From contig NW_026570223.1 in assembly GCF_019649055.1 (NCBI RefSeq), positions 930,001-994,000 of the forward strand: a DNA stretch of 64,000 bases, written 5' to 3'. Below are positions 12,599 to 24,475 of the stretch, piece by piece (the stretch's first letter is position 1; each line of letters opens with the position of its first letter). The notes below the pieces were generated by a model, which saw only the letters and a program-made list of their open reading frames with translations, ran no database searches and had not been told where the DNA came from. The position numbers and the translations under genes are program-made. The stretch is from Paramacrobiotus metropolitanus. Lineage: Eukaryota > Tardigrada > Eutardigrada > Parachela > Macrobiotidae.

Positions 12599-14221
12599 CT
12601 ACCTACAAGAAAAACAAAATTTTCTTTTACGTCCGTTCCGTGCGAAAACGATCGTCTTAAACTATGAGCAGCTGGCAGCTGCCTTACCAACCGAAACTTT
12701 GATCTCGTTGTTCTAATTTAAGGGAGAGTTTGTATTTTATTAGCCTTTAGTAGAACGTGATATACATTAATAATAAAGAACAACACGATTTTTGCCCGTA
12801 CAGATGGATTTACTGCTGGTGTCGAGCTTCAGCTGCCTGCTAGGAGAAGTCAGCACGATCGCCAGATAAAGCATAATCTTTAATTCGATTATTAAAGGAA
12901 ATTTACCAACGAAAAAGTCTAATCAAATTAACTGAAATGAGACATTCCGTAGTCAGATTGGGATTGGCCTAATCAGCTCCCGATAAATATACTCAGTCTC
13001 AAATACACTCAATTTTAATCATTATTACACTTATGCGCCGCAGACTCGCAATTGCAGCAAAATACAGAATACTACATATCTGTACTCACTGAGTACATTT
13101 TTGGTCGCCTACCGAAAGAGAGAAATCTGTACTATAGTTTATAAGGATACAGTATCTGTACGCGTAGAAAACCATACAACGCACCTTTTTACACAGATTT
13201 GGTGACAGGTAAGCTGCTAGTCAACAACCAGCCTATCCATCCTGCGGCTTCGTGCCACCAGTGAAACATGACCTCTCGCCTCTACCCGATAAATGCTTTT
13301 CTGTACACTCAAATTGTTACCGCCTAATTTAAACATTTACATCTTGTGTAGTAATCTGCGTATTGAATAGCAATCTTCTTACTGTCAAGTAGCGATTGGC
13401 GTGGAAAACCGTGCAAACGTGATGGTTAAATTGGTGAAACGCTGATCTAATAATCGAAGCCTGTAGGCATAGTGGCCAGAATGCATAAAAGGGCTTCGCT
13501 AGTCTTCAATTCGTGTTTTGTACAACGTGAAAGTTAAAGTGACCCGGTTAAGCATAATTATCTCTCCAGCACACCATCGAGCCAGGCGCTACTCAACTTT
13601 GTTTGTGATTTGTTAGCAAAAAAACCCTCACTGAGTACAAAAAAGGGGCCACGGGCAGACTGTATGTAAGCAATAAAATTGTCTGATGTTCGGACGATAG
13701 TGATTTGACGTAAACCATCTTATCGATGGAACATTCAACTCTTACACTAGAATATCCAAGGTTAACTGTATTAGCCTGGCAAGAGAGGCTTCTGCTAGTT
13801 TCTGTTGTATGGCTCGGGGTTCAGATAACAGATAAGACTGCTATCTGCATGGAATTTCGGAAAATTTTGTCACGTAAGAATAACTGCCCGAAGGATTACA
13901 CTAAACCGGGAAGTGCATCCGGAAGTTGTTGTTTTCTTCTAGTACGACTGGGAAAATGATTATCGTGTTTACCAGTGCGGCCAGCAAAAATATTGCATAT
14001 ATAATATAAGCAAGGAATGCCGTCAAGCTTAGGCATACGACCATTCTTAACAATTTTTGCACTGCGCTCTTTATCTAGCTTCAACTTACTACAGTACACT
14101 GAGCACAGATTATTTTCTTTTCATTGTGCACACCGAATACTGTTAGCGGTATGTAAAATATGTACATTTCATTGAACTGTACCCACAACTTGTATGACCT
14201 TCGCTTTATTGTACAGAAAAT
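12599..14221. other. Spacer of the duplicated block, no gene seen
   Basis: Parts of this stretch match 16.6-18.35 kb. For example, TGACGTAAACCATCTTATCG (13706) resembles 17671 on, and CAGTGCGGCC..GCAAAAA occurs before both + strand genes. It may hold 5' untranslated exons of the CxxC gene at 14222, since both copies have an acceptor-like CAG just before the ATG. Confidence 0.6.
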
Positions 14222-14703
14222 ATGGAGTTGTTACGCAAGGCCGTCGGAGACAAATGGCAGGTGGATAGCACGGCATCCATGAAGAACATGACCCGGCAAG
14301 TGGATACTGAAGAATGGAACAAGTTCGACGAAGACTTCTGTAACAAGATGGACGGCTTCGTTCTGGTGGAGACTCCACAGGAGACCTGGACAAAATTGAG
14401 CAGTTGCTGGGTGCCAAAGGCGTCTTCAAATCGCCGCCGGTGATTAAGACATCGCAACAACACTGCGAAAAATGCGGGCGAGAGAACAACTTTCTGGATG
14501 TCGTTGCCACCGGACTGAAAGTGCACACGGCGCAGTTTTTTGTGGATGTGTTCACCGGTAAGTATGGACACATTCTAAACACGCAGCAGAGCCAGCGTTG
14601 TTTGTGCTACAACTGCGGTCATCTGCTGCCCAAGACGGCAGCCAAGTACTCCAAACCGAAGACAGACGACGGCCACTTCTACAAATGGAGCTGGCCTTTT
14701 TAA
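14222..14703 (+). pseudogene. Frameshifted copy of the CxxC small protein (copy Z1)
   Basis: Close to 95% identical to the intact gene at 18354, but one A is missing at about 14380. The intact copy reads CACAGGAAGACC; this one reads CACAGGAGACC. The frame ends early at 14443, and the second half stays open in another frame to 14703 with all Cys retained. Either a recent pseudogene or a sequencing error; the very high identity fits both. Confidence 0.85.
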
Positions 14704-15717
14704 TTACTGCGTACTCAGCTGACTTCTATCCGGTTAACTTGGCGATATTATATTAGAGACCTGCGATATTACCACATCGGAGATTTAATGTCATGCAGTA
14801 CGGATACAACTGACCCGATCAAGATATTAATTTGTCGTATAAGTGCGTTTCAGTGATTTAAAAAATTGTGCTTTTGCCGTGGAAATTGTCGTTGTGCCGA
14901 TTTTTGCAGTGTTGTTTAAGTGGCCATGCAATTTCATTCCTTCATGAACATCTTCATTGTTACTGCTTTTCGCTTTCGATGAAATGAACAAGACACTGGT
15001 ATTCCGTAATTGTGTACTGTAATCCCATCTGACCTTTTATAGCAGTTTTGGTGTCCGCTAGCTTTAATTTGCAAATTCCGTATAATCCATGCTTAGTTAC
15101 GAGATCCGGTCAGTTGTACTGATTCATATCTTGCATATCTGGGATCTGGTTGTAGAAACAGCGCTATATCAGAAACTGTCCTTAACTTTCTCACCTCGTA
15201 CTTCAACTATAATAACGGATTTTAATACCTTTTAGAATTTTTTTTAACCGTTTTCCTGAACATTACGGTAAAATAGAAATAGCACTACCTAAGTAGAGGA
15301 TGACCGAAAGGCCACGTTTTCCTGCACAAGGCATGTACATCATTTAAACGGCGCCCCCTGCCAGTATCATGTGGACAGATACATGTAGAGTACTCGTACT
15401 GAACTTTTAAGTGGCACTACCTTGTGTGTGTCACTAGCTTGATCTTCGAGATCTTTTTACCAGGGTAATCGTTAATTTGTGCTGTGTATTTGTCGAAATG
15501 TCTGCGCGCGAAGTACCGCGCATCTAATAGCTGATACCCACAATTTTTCAGCTGAGAAATTTATGAAAGGCTTGTTAAAATTCTTACACAAAAATATAAT
15601 GGGTGCAGGTTGTTTGTTTCTCTTTCCTTGGGAACAGATACGTTTACAAGTGATGACAAGAGTTTCTGCCATATACAGGTATTAATCGGAAGTCGACTGA
15701 AGCCATCATTTATCTCA
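14704..15717. other. Intergenic, no gene seen
   Basis: Junction between the two duplicated blocks. AT-rich, no supported ORF. The short frame 15479-15685 has no coding features. Confidence 0.5.
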
Positions 15718-16601
15718 TCAGTTTTTGTCCTCCGTCATCAACGATGACAAATCCCACTTCAGATCCCGGGCCCTGGGAAGGCCCGGTGGCCAAGCTGGAC
15801 AATTTGCACCGCGTACACCATTGCACTGAAACGTCGCAAAGAGTGTATCGCGGATGCTGATGAGCTTTTGCTGTGGTGTTTGATCACAGTATAACCCAAT
15901 TTCATTTCCGCTGCATTCCATGAACGCTTTGGCGTTGCTATAATAAAAACAAATAGAACAGTAGAAGTACTAGTATAGCACATCCGTATAAAAACGATCA
16001 CTGTACCCAAATGTTCCTTACCAGCAGAAACTCTTGATGATGTCATTATCGCCGTCTTCTCCCTTGGCTGGGTTCGTGAACGCTAGGTTAGTCGCTTTAT
16101 AAGCACATGCCAGCGATTTCGTTCCTTCGGTTTGATTGAGTGTTTTGACACAGCCAAGCAGAGTGCGTACAGTGTTGCCAAAAGTAGACCTATTGCACGC
16201 CCTGTCCAGCAGCGGTAGGCCTTTGACCATGGCTTCGTGCAGTACCGCCATTGCTCCTTCCTTGCAGGGTCGTGATACTTCTTTAACACAAGTAACAACC
16301 TCCCGTGCGATTCTAAAATTGGACTCATTATGCACACGAGTACATATAAATTTCATTTTATGCGAGGCATCTTTACTCAGATTGCAAAGGAAACTTACTG
16401 GCATAGGCTGCTGAGTGCGGTGTCCGTAACTAGGGAAACATCTGTCAGCTCCTGGCCGTCCGACGTGAATGACCGTAGTGCCAAAGGAAAAGAGCACGCT
16501 GCGACTCCGCGTACATTGGCAAGAGTGCACTTTTCCGTCGCTCTGGCCGCACAAATGCCCGTCATCAGCAGGACAGCAGCACACTTTGCCAGTAGATACA
16601 T
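15718..16601 (-). CDS. 14-Cys secreted protein, family member B
   Basis: Three exons (16399-16601, 16022-16312, 15718-15937), both introns phase 2, 237 residues. The signal peptide is MYLLAKCAAVLLMTGICA. All 14 framework cysteines align with member A, exon 2 is the same length (291 nt) as in A, and the GVRGANCPAWPPGLP block is present. The C-terminus is shorter than in A, ending MTEDKN. Together with the + strand gene at 18354 it repeats the arrangement of A and Z1, so it arose by duplication of a two-gene block. Confidence 0.87.
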
Positions 16602-18353
16602 TTTTCGGTTTAACTAACAAGTGACAAATTAAACAGACATGAACTTGGATGACGAGTGTATCCTGCAATACTATTCTTAGATATTGTAGATATATGCGAA
16701 GCCGTTGAATTTTTTTATTCACTTGTCAGGACTGTAGCGTAAAAAAATAGCAGAAAAAATTATCCTTTTCCAGGTAGCGATAATCTTATTCTTGGCATCA
16801 AAAGTGCTACGATAGCCGATCAGGTTGAACGATTGTTTTGTAAGATAATGTTTTCTCTTATACCTTCAAGCTGTTTCTAGCAACTCGTACCGTTTGTTAA
16901 CACCGGATCGTAAATGCACAGTCGGTATTTGCTGCCGACAACAGGTTTTATTTCGGACATACAAGACTCATCCTAGTTCGAGAAATTCTTATGCAGTGCT
17001 AAGCAGAAAATCTAAGACACACGTATTTACTGCATATTCCGAGTGCCAAAGTTTAAGCTTTAGGAGAAAATGCGTCCACCTTTTTTGCAAATAAACCAGT
17101 GAGTCAATGACAGTTCAAGCTGCATTTGATTCAACAATCAAGTCAATCCCGAGCTAACAATAAGGCACTGCCTAAAATGGCTATACATGTACATACATTG
17201 ATAACCGATGTACAGATTTACGAGACTCCTCGTATTCAGAGTGATATATAGCAATAAAATTGAACAGCGATACGAGTTGAAAAAAAAGTACAGAAATACA
17301 GTGATAGAAAACCGTACAGCAGAGCAACAACATTTGAATTATGCTTTTTTTCACAGTGATGGGCGACCGGACAGTTAGTCTATCCATCATGCGGCTTCGA
17401 GTAGCAGCTAGGGCTCAGATGCGGTTTGGCTTTGATGGTAAAATTGCTGTTCTATGCAATCAAAGGTTGGCACCAAATTTATTAACATTTGTACTTAAGT
17501 TTTTAGCATAATAATCTTTGTACTTGGGTAATAATTTTCCTTCTGTCGTGAAAATCACTCACGTCGAGCCAACTTGAAGAATATATTAATTGGCAAAGCG
17601 AAACCCCCTAATCAAAACTTGTTGACTGTAAGTAATAAATTAATTCTCCGATATTCGTATTGGCTTATGTGTGATTTGACGTAAAACCTCTTATCGATGA
17701 AACATTCAGCACAATGAAACCGGCTTACTGTGAACAACATATTGCCGGATCGTCAAATACTCGTACGTCATTCATTCCTTAAACCTCCAAACTTTACTGT
17801 ATGGCAGGAGCGTTTTCTGCTGATTTCCATATAATTATAACGTATTCGAAATGCCTACATATACAAGCATCCGGGTAAATTTCTGGATCCTTTGTAATGA
17901 TAATATCGTTGTATACAAGCAATAAAGAGCTACCCGAGCAATTACCGGCAAACTTATGGCTCGAAGTTCAGATAACAGATAGCTACGCGGCTATTTGAAT
18001 AAAAGTTTCGGAAAATTTTGTTGCTACACAGAATAACTGTTAGATTGATTATACTAAACCGGGAACTGTATCCGGAAGTGATTATTTACATCTCGTACGG
18101 TGATAAACTTAATTACTGTGTATATCAGTGCGGCCCGCAAAAACATTGTATATAAACATCAAATGCTGACAAGCTTCGATATAGAAACTTTTCTAATACT
18201 CTCTGTACCTAACCAAAATACAGTCAATCGTAGATACTTTCTTTCCTTTTGTACGCCCACAACCATTAGAAGGTATGTAGAAATAGTTATACAAGACTAG
18301 AATATATCCCACAACTTTCATAACCTTCCTTTTTCTGTTTTCGCACAGAAAAT
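16602..18353. other. Spacer of the second duplicated block, no gene seen
   Basis: Diverged copy of 11.85-14.2 kb. It lies between the divergently arranged member B (-) and the CxxC gene (+), so it must contain the promoters of both. Confidence 0.55.
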
Positions 18354-18836
18354 ATGGAACTGTTACGCAAGGCCGTTGGAGACAAATGGCAGATGGATAG
18401 CACGGCATCCATGAAGAACATGACCCGGCAAGTGGACACTGCAGAATGGAACAAGTTTGACGAAGACTTCTGCAACAACATGGACGGCTTCGTTCTGGTG
18501 GAGACTCCACAGGAAGACCTGGATAAAATTGAGCAGTTGCTGGGTGCCAAAGGCGTCTTCAAATCGCCGCCGATGATTAAGACATCGCAACAACACTGCG
18601 AAAAATGCGGGCGAGAGAACAACTTTCTGGATGTCGTTGCCACCGGACTGAAAGTGCACACGGCGCAGTTTTTGGTGGATGTGTTCACCGGTAAGTATGG
18701 ACACATTCTAAACACGCAGCAGAGCCAGCGTTGTTTGTGCTACAACTGCGGTCATCTGCTGCCCAAGACGGCAGCCAAGTACTCCAAACCGAAGACAGAC
18801 GACGGCCACTTCTACAAATGGAGCTGGCCTTTTTAA
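18354..18836 (+). CDS. Small CxxC (putative zinc-binding) protein, 160 aa (copy Z2)
   Basis: An intact single-exon coding frame, MELLRKAVGDKWQMDS... to KWSWPF. The N-terminal ~75 residues are acidic and helical in character. The C-terminal half has a four-Cys arrangement, HCEKCGREN at about 82 and RCLCYNCGH at about 127, spaced as in a zinc-ribbon or treble-clef fold. There is no signal peptide, so it is probably intracellular. An acceptor-like CACAG seven bases before the ATG suggests a spliced 5' untranslated exon. I do not recognise the family. The near-identical copy at 14222 carries a 1-bp deletion, so this is probably the functional one. Confidence 0.75.
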   Translation: MELLRKAVGDKWQMDSTASMKNMTRQVDTAEWNKFDEDFCNNMDGFVLVETPQEDLDKIEQLLGAKGVFKSPPMIKTSQQHCEKCGRENNFLDVVATGLKVHTAQFLVDVFTGKYGHILNTQQSQRCLCYNCGHLLPKTAAKYSKPKTDDGHFYKWSWPF

Positions 18837-19812
18837 TTAACTCTGCTGACCTATACTCGCTAACATTGCTTCCGTCCGCGATATTTTTCTATGATAAATT
18901 TAATGCCATGCATTACAATTCGCCCAACCAAGATATTACTTTATACAAAGTACATATAAATGCTTTTTTAGTGATTTAAATGATAATGCTTTTGCCATGT
19001 TAAACTGTCGTTGTTCAAATATGGCCGTTAATGTGATTCCAACTCGTACACTTTCATTATCGCTACTTTTCGCTGTACTTGAATAGACTGAATAAAACAT
19101 CGGTAATCCATAATTCTGGGACTAAGTTCCCATTGTCTCTTTGACAGTTACACTGTTACTGTGCAAACATGGTTTTGCATTACCGAATAGAACCAGCACT
19201 ACTTAAAAAATTGTCTAAACTGCGCAAGTCTCGTACTATACTTCCACAAGAGTAAAGTTGTGCCAGGTACTATTAATCATCATAATATTATACTTTGACT
19301 TTCTGACGGTGAGTTCTTTTGACCAAGATGTGAGCAGCAGCAAGTATTGTGATGGCTTGGTTAAGCTAGATTACAAAGACAAAGGCTGAAAGAAAACATC
19401 GTTATTGCCACAAAACTGATACCACTATCTCCAGTTCAGCTACCAGGAGAAAGAATAAACAATATTTTTATCAATGCAAATGTACCCGGAACGGCTGAAA
19501 TTCGATAAACATTCGGTATACTCCTACATGCATCATGCATGTAGAGTCTATGTAATACTGTGTATCAATTTATGTACAACGCTCGTCGTAAGGTTGTGTT
19601 TTATTATCTCTTTATTCGGGCAATAGCCTATTAACAGAACAGCAAGCCTGCGCTGGTAGATACTAATTAAAGATTCCGAATTTACACATTGAAGAAACAA
19701 CCAAAATCATTACTGTCATTGTGTTTTTTTTTGGGTTGTGTTTTTCATTAGTAGTTTTATGGCCATCTGTTTGACTGGTTACTAGTTCCTGTGGCCATAC
19801 AATCGAATCAGC
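18837..19812. other. Intergenic, no gene seen
   Basis: AT-rich. 3' flank of the CxxC gene and promoter region of the next + strand gene. No repeat noticed. Confidence 0.5.
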
Positions 19813-21526
19813 ATGGATGAAGATACAGACCAAACCGTCCCACCGCCATATCCTGGTGGTAGTACTAGTATCCCGTTGCCATCGCTGCCGGGGATGGGTG
19901 GGCTGGTGTCGGTGGATTTCATTCCGGGCTGCATAAAAGAGGGTGGAATGTTTTCGCTGGCGGAATACGAGCCCTTTTCGGCAGTTTTACGAAGGGCCAA
20001 TGAGTGGTTGGGCAGCTGCCCTACATTACAGTTGAAAAGCTGTGAAACCGTGGAGTTCTTAGCAGCCCACAGCGGAGCACTGTTCAACTATGTGGAATCC
20101 GATTATCTGACCGGATCCCACAGCCACAGTGTCCGAGCGCTGCGTTTATGGTTGCAGCCAAGTAAGTCATAATATTTTAGCGTAGTTTATTTATTGAGTT
20201 TGTGAGACAACAACCAGTCAATAAGAAAATGCATCCGTCAATATCTGTACCAAATAACCAAATAAGAAAATCAACCATCGAAAACACCCACAACCACTGT
20301 CTCTCCGCGGATTAAAAGACCAATTTCGTTTTACTCGTTATCCATCTGTAGCAGCCAAACTCATTCAGATACTACGATGGTGCAGTTTTTCTCTTAAAAA
20401 TACGTGATTTATGCGAGAATGACGACCGTGATTGCTGTAATTTAGGAACAGATGGCTCTTCCGTTACCCAACAAATTGGTTACTTTAACATCATTCCCGC
20501 CGCCAACCTTTTCAACATCAACACCGGCCTCCTCGCCACCGTACGCCAAGTCACCGCCGAACGCTTAGACACCCTGATCGAGCAGACCAACACCATGCTG
20601 GTCCGGGAACCCGTCCCCGGCCGCATCGTGACCATTGAAACCGTAGTCCTCCAAGTCAAACCCGACGGGGGAATCGATTCGGATAGCACATCCTGGTTCG
20701 GAGTGGGTAACGCTCGTGACACTTTCGTCTGCATGCTGCGCGTGTACTACGAAGCCGGACCACCGCAGTACGAAACCATCGGTGTGGCGGATTTTGTACC
20801 GGCTGTCTTGATGGAAGGTGTAGGACTTCTGGGACCGCCTCTACTGGAACCGTATCCACAGGTACTGGCGAAAACCCACCATTGGCTGATGAATCAATCG
20901 GATATCCGGGTGACCAACATCCAGACCATGCTGCACAAACAGAAACTGACGGCGCATCTGGATACACTGCGCATGGCCTACACCGAAGATATGCTATCAT
21001 ATTACGTTCGGTATTTACGCGTGGCATTTGTCAAAGTTAATCCACATGCCGTGCCGGGAAGCGGTATTCTGCGACCGGTCAACTTGAATTCGAAATTATT
21101 CGCCCCGGCACTGCTGCAGCCACCAAAGTGCTGCGTCAATATGGTTGGAGTTTTTGAAAGCCAGCTGCAGGTTTGTTAGCCTACGTCTTTTTGTGCTAAG
21201 CAATGAAGGCTTTATAATTTCCCTTGCAGGTTCGCGAACGAATGGCATACTGGGTGCGAGCGACTGGCGCCAGGGTCATCTCGGTAGAAACCTTTCCCAT
21301 GCGATTCGTCACGGGCCAGGAAAGTAGGGAAGGTTTCGACACCATGCATACTTCAAACTTGGTCATCATTCGCAATGGGATCGCCTCAAAAGCTATCGAA
21401 AGATATTTGATTCTGTACCGGGTGTATCTGGATGGAGTGTATCCTGACCCGCCCGGATACACCGAAACTGGCATCGATGTGGCTACGTACAGACAGTATC
21501 AAGCAGATGCCTGCACGATCTTGTAA
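19813..21526 (+). CDS. Unknown 456-aa protein with internal repeats
   Basis: Three exons (19813-20161, 20446-21170, 21230-21526) splice in phases 1 and 0 (donors GTAAGT and GTTTGT, acceptors TTTAG and CTTGCAG) to 456 residues. No signal peptide or membrane segment. The N-terminus is Pro/Gly-rich. About four copies of a ~60-residue unit can be traced, each with an Arg/Leu- or Trp-containing helix, an I/V-x-T or ETV strand, and a closing LR-[VL]-x-[YLF] strand: ANEWLGSCPTLQLKSCETV..RALRLWL; RIVTIETVVLQ..CMLRVYY; THHWLMNQSDIRVTNIQT..YLRVAFV; YWVRATGARVISVETF..LYRVYLDG. High GC and clean codon structure support a real gene. I do not know its function. Confidence 0.8.
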
Positions 21527-21947
21527 ACTGAGAATATTTAATTTTTTGGCTAACTGGACTGTGCCCTTAACAGATATTCGATTTTTGGGCATTATATAAC
21601 ACAGCATAAGCGCCTGTTGCGTTGCAGTGTTGTATTACGGCAGTCAATAATCTGCGGTCTAATGAAATATTATTCTTTAAAAAAGAGGCAAAAGACAATA
21701 TTTTCTACGAGAAACATGAAGACATATTAAACTGTTTTTAAACCATGACCGCTCGCAGTTCAGTTCATATACTTTTAATAGGCTGTAATTGACTTTTGAT
21801 TGGAGGATATGCGCCTGCTCTTTGGGAGCATGCATGCACGGATGCACCCGAAAAATTTTCGGATAACAGTAACAGTGACGATTATCGTTATTTTTATCTT
21901 TTAAATTTTATACTTTTAGTTAGCAGACTTTTAAGAATGGGAACTGG

Positions 21948-22908
21948 TTACTGTTCATCAGTAAGCACGATATTGGCAGAAACCGATTTCGTCTCCTCCC
22001 GATGCATCAGCGACATTAAATCCCACTTCAGGCCTCCGCTAGGCAGTCCCGGTGGCCAGGCCGGGCAGTCTGCACCGCGTGGGCCGTTGCATTTATAAAC
22101 GTCGAAGAGCGCATCTCTGACCATACCGAACACCTGCTGTGCTTCTTGATCGCAGTGATCAGCCATCTCGCTCCCGCTGCACGCAATGTACGCTTTTGCA
22201 TTACTGGAAAAATATAAAGAGCATGCAGAAATAAGTGAAATTTGTTACGGACAAAGTTCAGTAAAAATAGCAACTTCGTGAAATACAAATTTATACTACT
22301 ACAGTGCAAGATCTGTAACTCCAACAAGTTTATAGCTAGTTCGCTTACCAGCAGAAACTTTTGATAATGTCATTGTCACCGTTGCTCCCTTTCGGCATGT
22401 TTGTCAAGGCCTGATTGGCAGCTTTATGAGCACATGCCAGTGCTTTGGTTTCTTCCGTCTGATTGAGCTTTCTGACACAGCGGAGCAGAGTGCGTACATT
22501 TTTCCCGAAATCAGAGGAATCGCACGCCCCCAACAACGCTTCAGCAGGGGTCATGGCTTCATGCAAAACCGCCATGGCACCTTCGGTACAGGGTCGGGAC
22601 ACTTCCTTCTGACACGTTACAACGTCGCGTACAACTCTGCAATAAAACCAAACTGAACATCAAATAGATTTAACTTATTGGAAACTGCAATACACGAAAA
22701 TTAGATGAGTTTACTGGCAGAATGCGGTAAGCTGAGCGTCTGTGACGTCTTCGTAGTTTGCCGATGGAACGGACCACTGCAGCAAGGGAAACGCGCACGC
22801 TGCAACACCGCGCGCGTTTTTTGCTGTGCAGTTGCGATTTGCCGCGGTTACCGGAAGGGGACCTAGTACTGCAACTGCGATGGCAGTGAAAACTAATAAC
22901 AAAAGCAT
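21948..22908 (-). CDS. 14-Cys secreted protein, family member C
   Basis: Three exons (22715-22908, 22349-22636, 21948-22203), both introns phase 2, 245 residues. The signal peptide is MLLLLVFTAIAVAVLGPLPV. Exon 2 is one codon shorter than in A and B, and all 14 cysteines are kept (NCTA, AACA, AFCQ; TCQKE, PCTE, ACDS, RCVR, ACAH, SFC; ACSG, HCDQ, KCNG, DCPAW). It ends VLTDEQ. No CxxC partner gene follows it, so it lies outside the duplicated block. Confidence 0.87.
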
Positions 22909-23618
22909 TTTTAGGTTTAGAGAAATTAAAGTGGTTAACTGAAGACGTGCAGAACTTTCAAGACGGTTGCATGCGCAGTAGCCACTAGCCAGTGCTCTTG
23001 CTCACTATGCGTTAAATAACACTGGAACTGTTTGCTAATTCTAACTTGTATATACGTGGAACTTTTTAACTGACGATCTGATAATGCGCTCGAAGCATAA
23101 AAATTGCAGTTCAAGTTTAATGATTGGTTATGAGATAAAACGGCTGCACGTACTGGCCGCTCTGAGTGTTGCTGTTTCTGGTTAATTTTTCCGGACATTA
23201 GTAGGTCGTTGGTAGTAAATTACCTGCCAGTGCCCACAACGAGGTCAGTTCTTGGCAAACTTACGCCAGTCCGCATTAGTTAATGGGCGCAGTATCAAGT
23301 AATCTTGTACAAATCAAAAAGTATTGAAAATTTACGAGAAAAGGAGCGGTAAGGAAGTGTGCAGTACTTGCCAACAATACATGAAGCCACCGGCGATGAG
23401 TTGCGCTGCATCGATAGAAGTACTAGTGCACGTTCTTATTCAGTAAATTGACAACTCAGTTTATTCGCTGCAAAAGCGGGATCATTAACATGTAAATATT
23501 AAATTTACAGCGACCTAAGTCTACCTGCGGAAATCAGAATAGAAAAGTCAAAAGAAGTAAGCTGCATGTTGCTTGCATTAAAAACAGCCGTTTTATATGG
23601 AGGGGCGACAGTTTATCA
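22909..23618. other. Intergenic between family members C and D
   Basis: Contains the promoter of C. No ORF, repeat or relic exon recognised. Confidence 0.5.
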
Positions 23619-24475
23619 TTAGAATCCTTTCTTGGTCATCAACGCCCTAGTTTCCTCATCAATCAGAAGCGATGTCACATCCCAGTCTAGGCGTCCACTG
23701 GGTAATCCTGGCGTCCAAGCCTGACAATTCGCACCGCGGGGGCCGTTGCACTGAAAGGCCTTAAAGAGCTTGTCTCGGATGTTGCCGAATATTTCCTCTG
23801 CTTCTTGGTCACAGTTATCAGCCAATTCGCTCCCGCTGCATACCTCATATTCCTTAGCATTACTAAAATGAAAAAGAATTTCAATAATGCGCAGTCACAC
23901 AACCGTTCAACTGTCAGCGAATAGCTTACCAGCAGAAACCTTTGCTGACGTCATCGTTTTCCATATTCGTCATTATCCGATTTGCGGCTTTATAGGCACA
24001 CGGCAGCGTCTTGGTTCCTGCTGTCTGGTTCAGCTTTTTGACGCAGCGAAGCAGAGTGCGTACATTATTGCCGAAGTCAGGCCGAGCACATGCATTCTCC
24101 AGTAGTGGTGCGCCAGTGGTCATCGCTTCGTGCAAGCTAGCCATAGCTCCTTCCGTGCAGGGTTGTGATGTTTCCTTAACACATCTGACAACGCCCCGTG
24201 CGATTCTGCAATTGGATTGTAAAATCATGAGTAACATTGTGAGCTGCACATTCAAAGAAGAATTACTGGCACAGGGAGGCGAGCTGACTGTCCGTAATCA
24301 ACGCAACATCCGCCAGTGGCTGTCCGTGATTAATGGAGAAGGACCATTGTACCAATGGAAACGTGCACTCTGCAATACCCCGCACGTGGGCTATCGTACA
24401 TTCGCCGGACGCCATGGCCGCCAATGCACCGGTTACGGCGACGAAGACGACAAAAATATTTGAGGAAGGGCGCAT
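23619..24475 (-). CDS. 14-Cys secreted protein, family member D
   Basis: Three exons (24267-24475, 23930-24205, 23619-23862), both introns phase 2, 242 residues. The signal peptide is MRPSSNIFVVFVAVTGALAA. Exon 2 is five codons shorter than in A (the loop before KGFCW is reduced), but all 14 Cys remain. Exon 3 has GPRGANCQAWTPGLP. This member is closest to the disrupted gene E: IARGVVRCVKE and TGTKTLPCAYKAAN have direct counterparts there. D was therefore used to work out E's original exon 2. Confidence 0.87.

Noticed and set aside
14169-14582. Minus-strand ORFs opposite the CxxC gene, with a similar pair at 18193-18715
   Set aside because: Conserved between the copies only because the plus-strand gene is; stops and frames differ.
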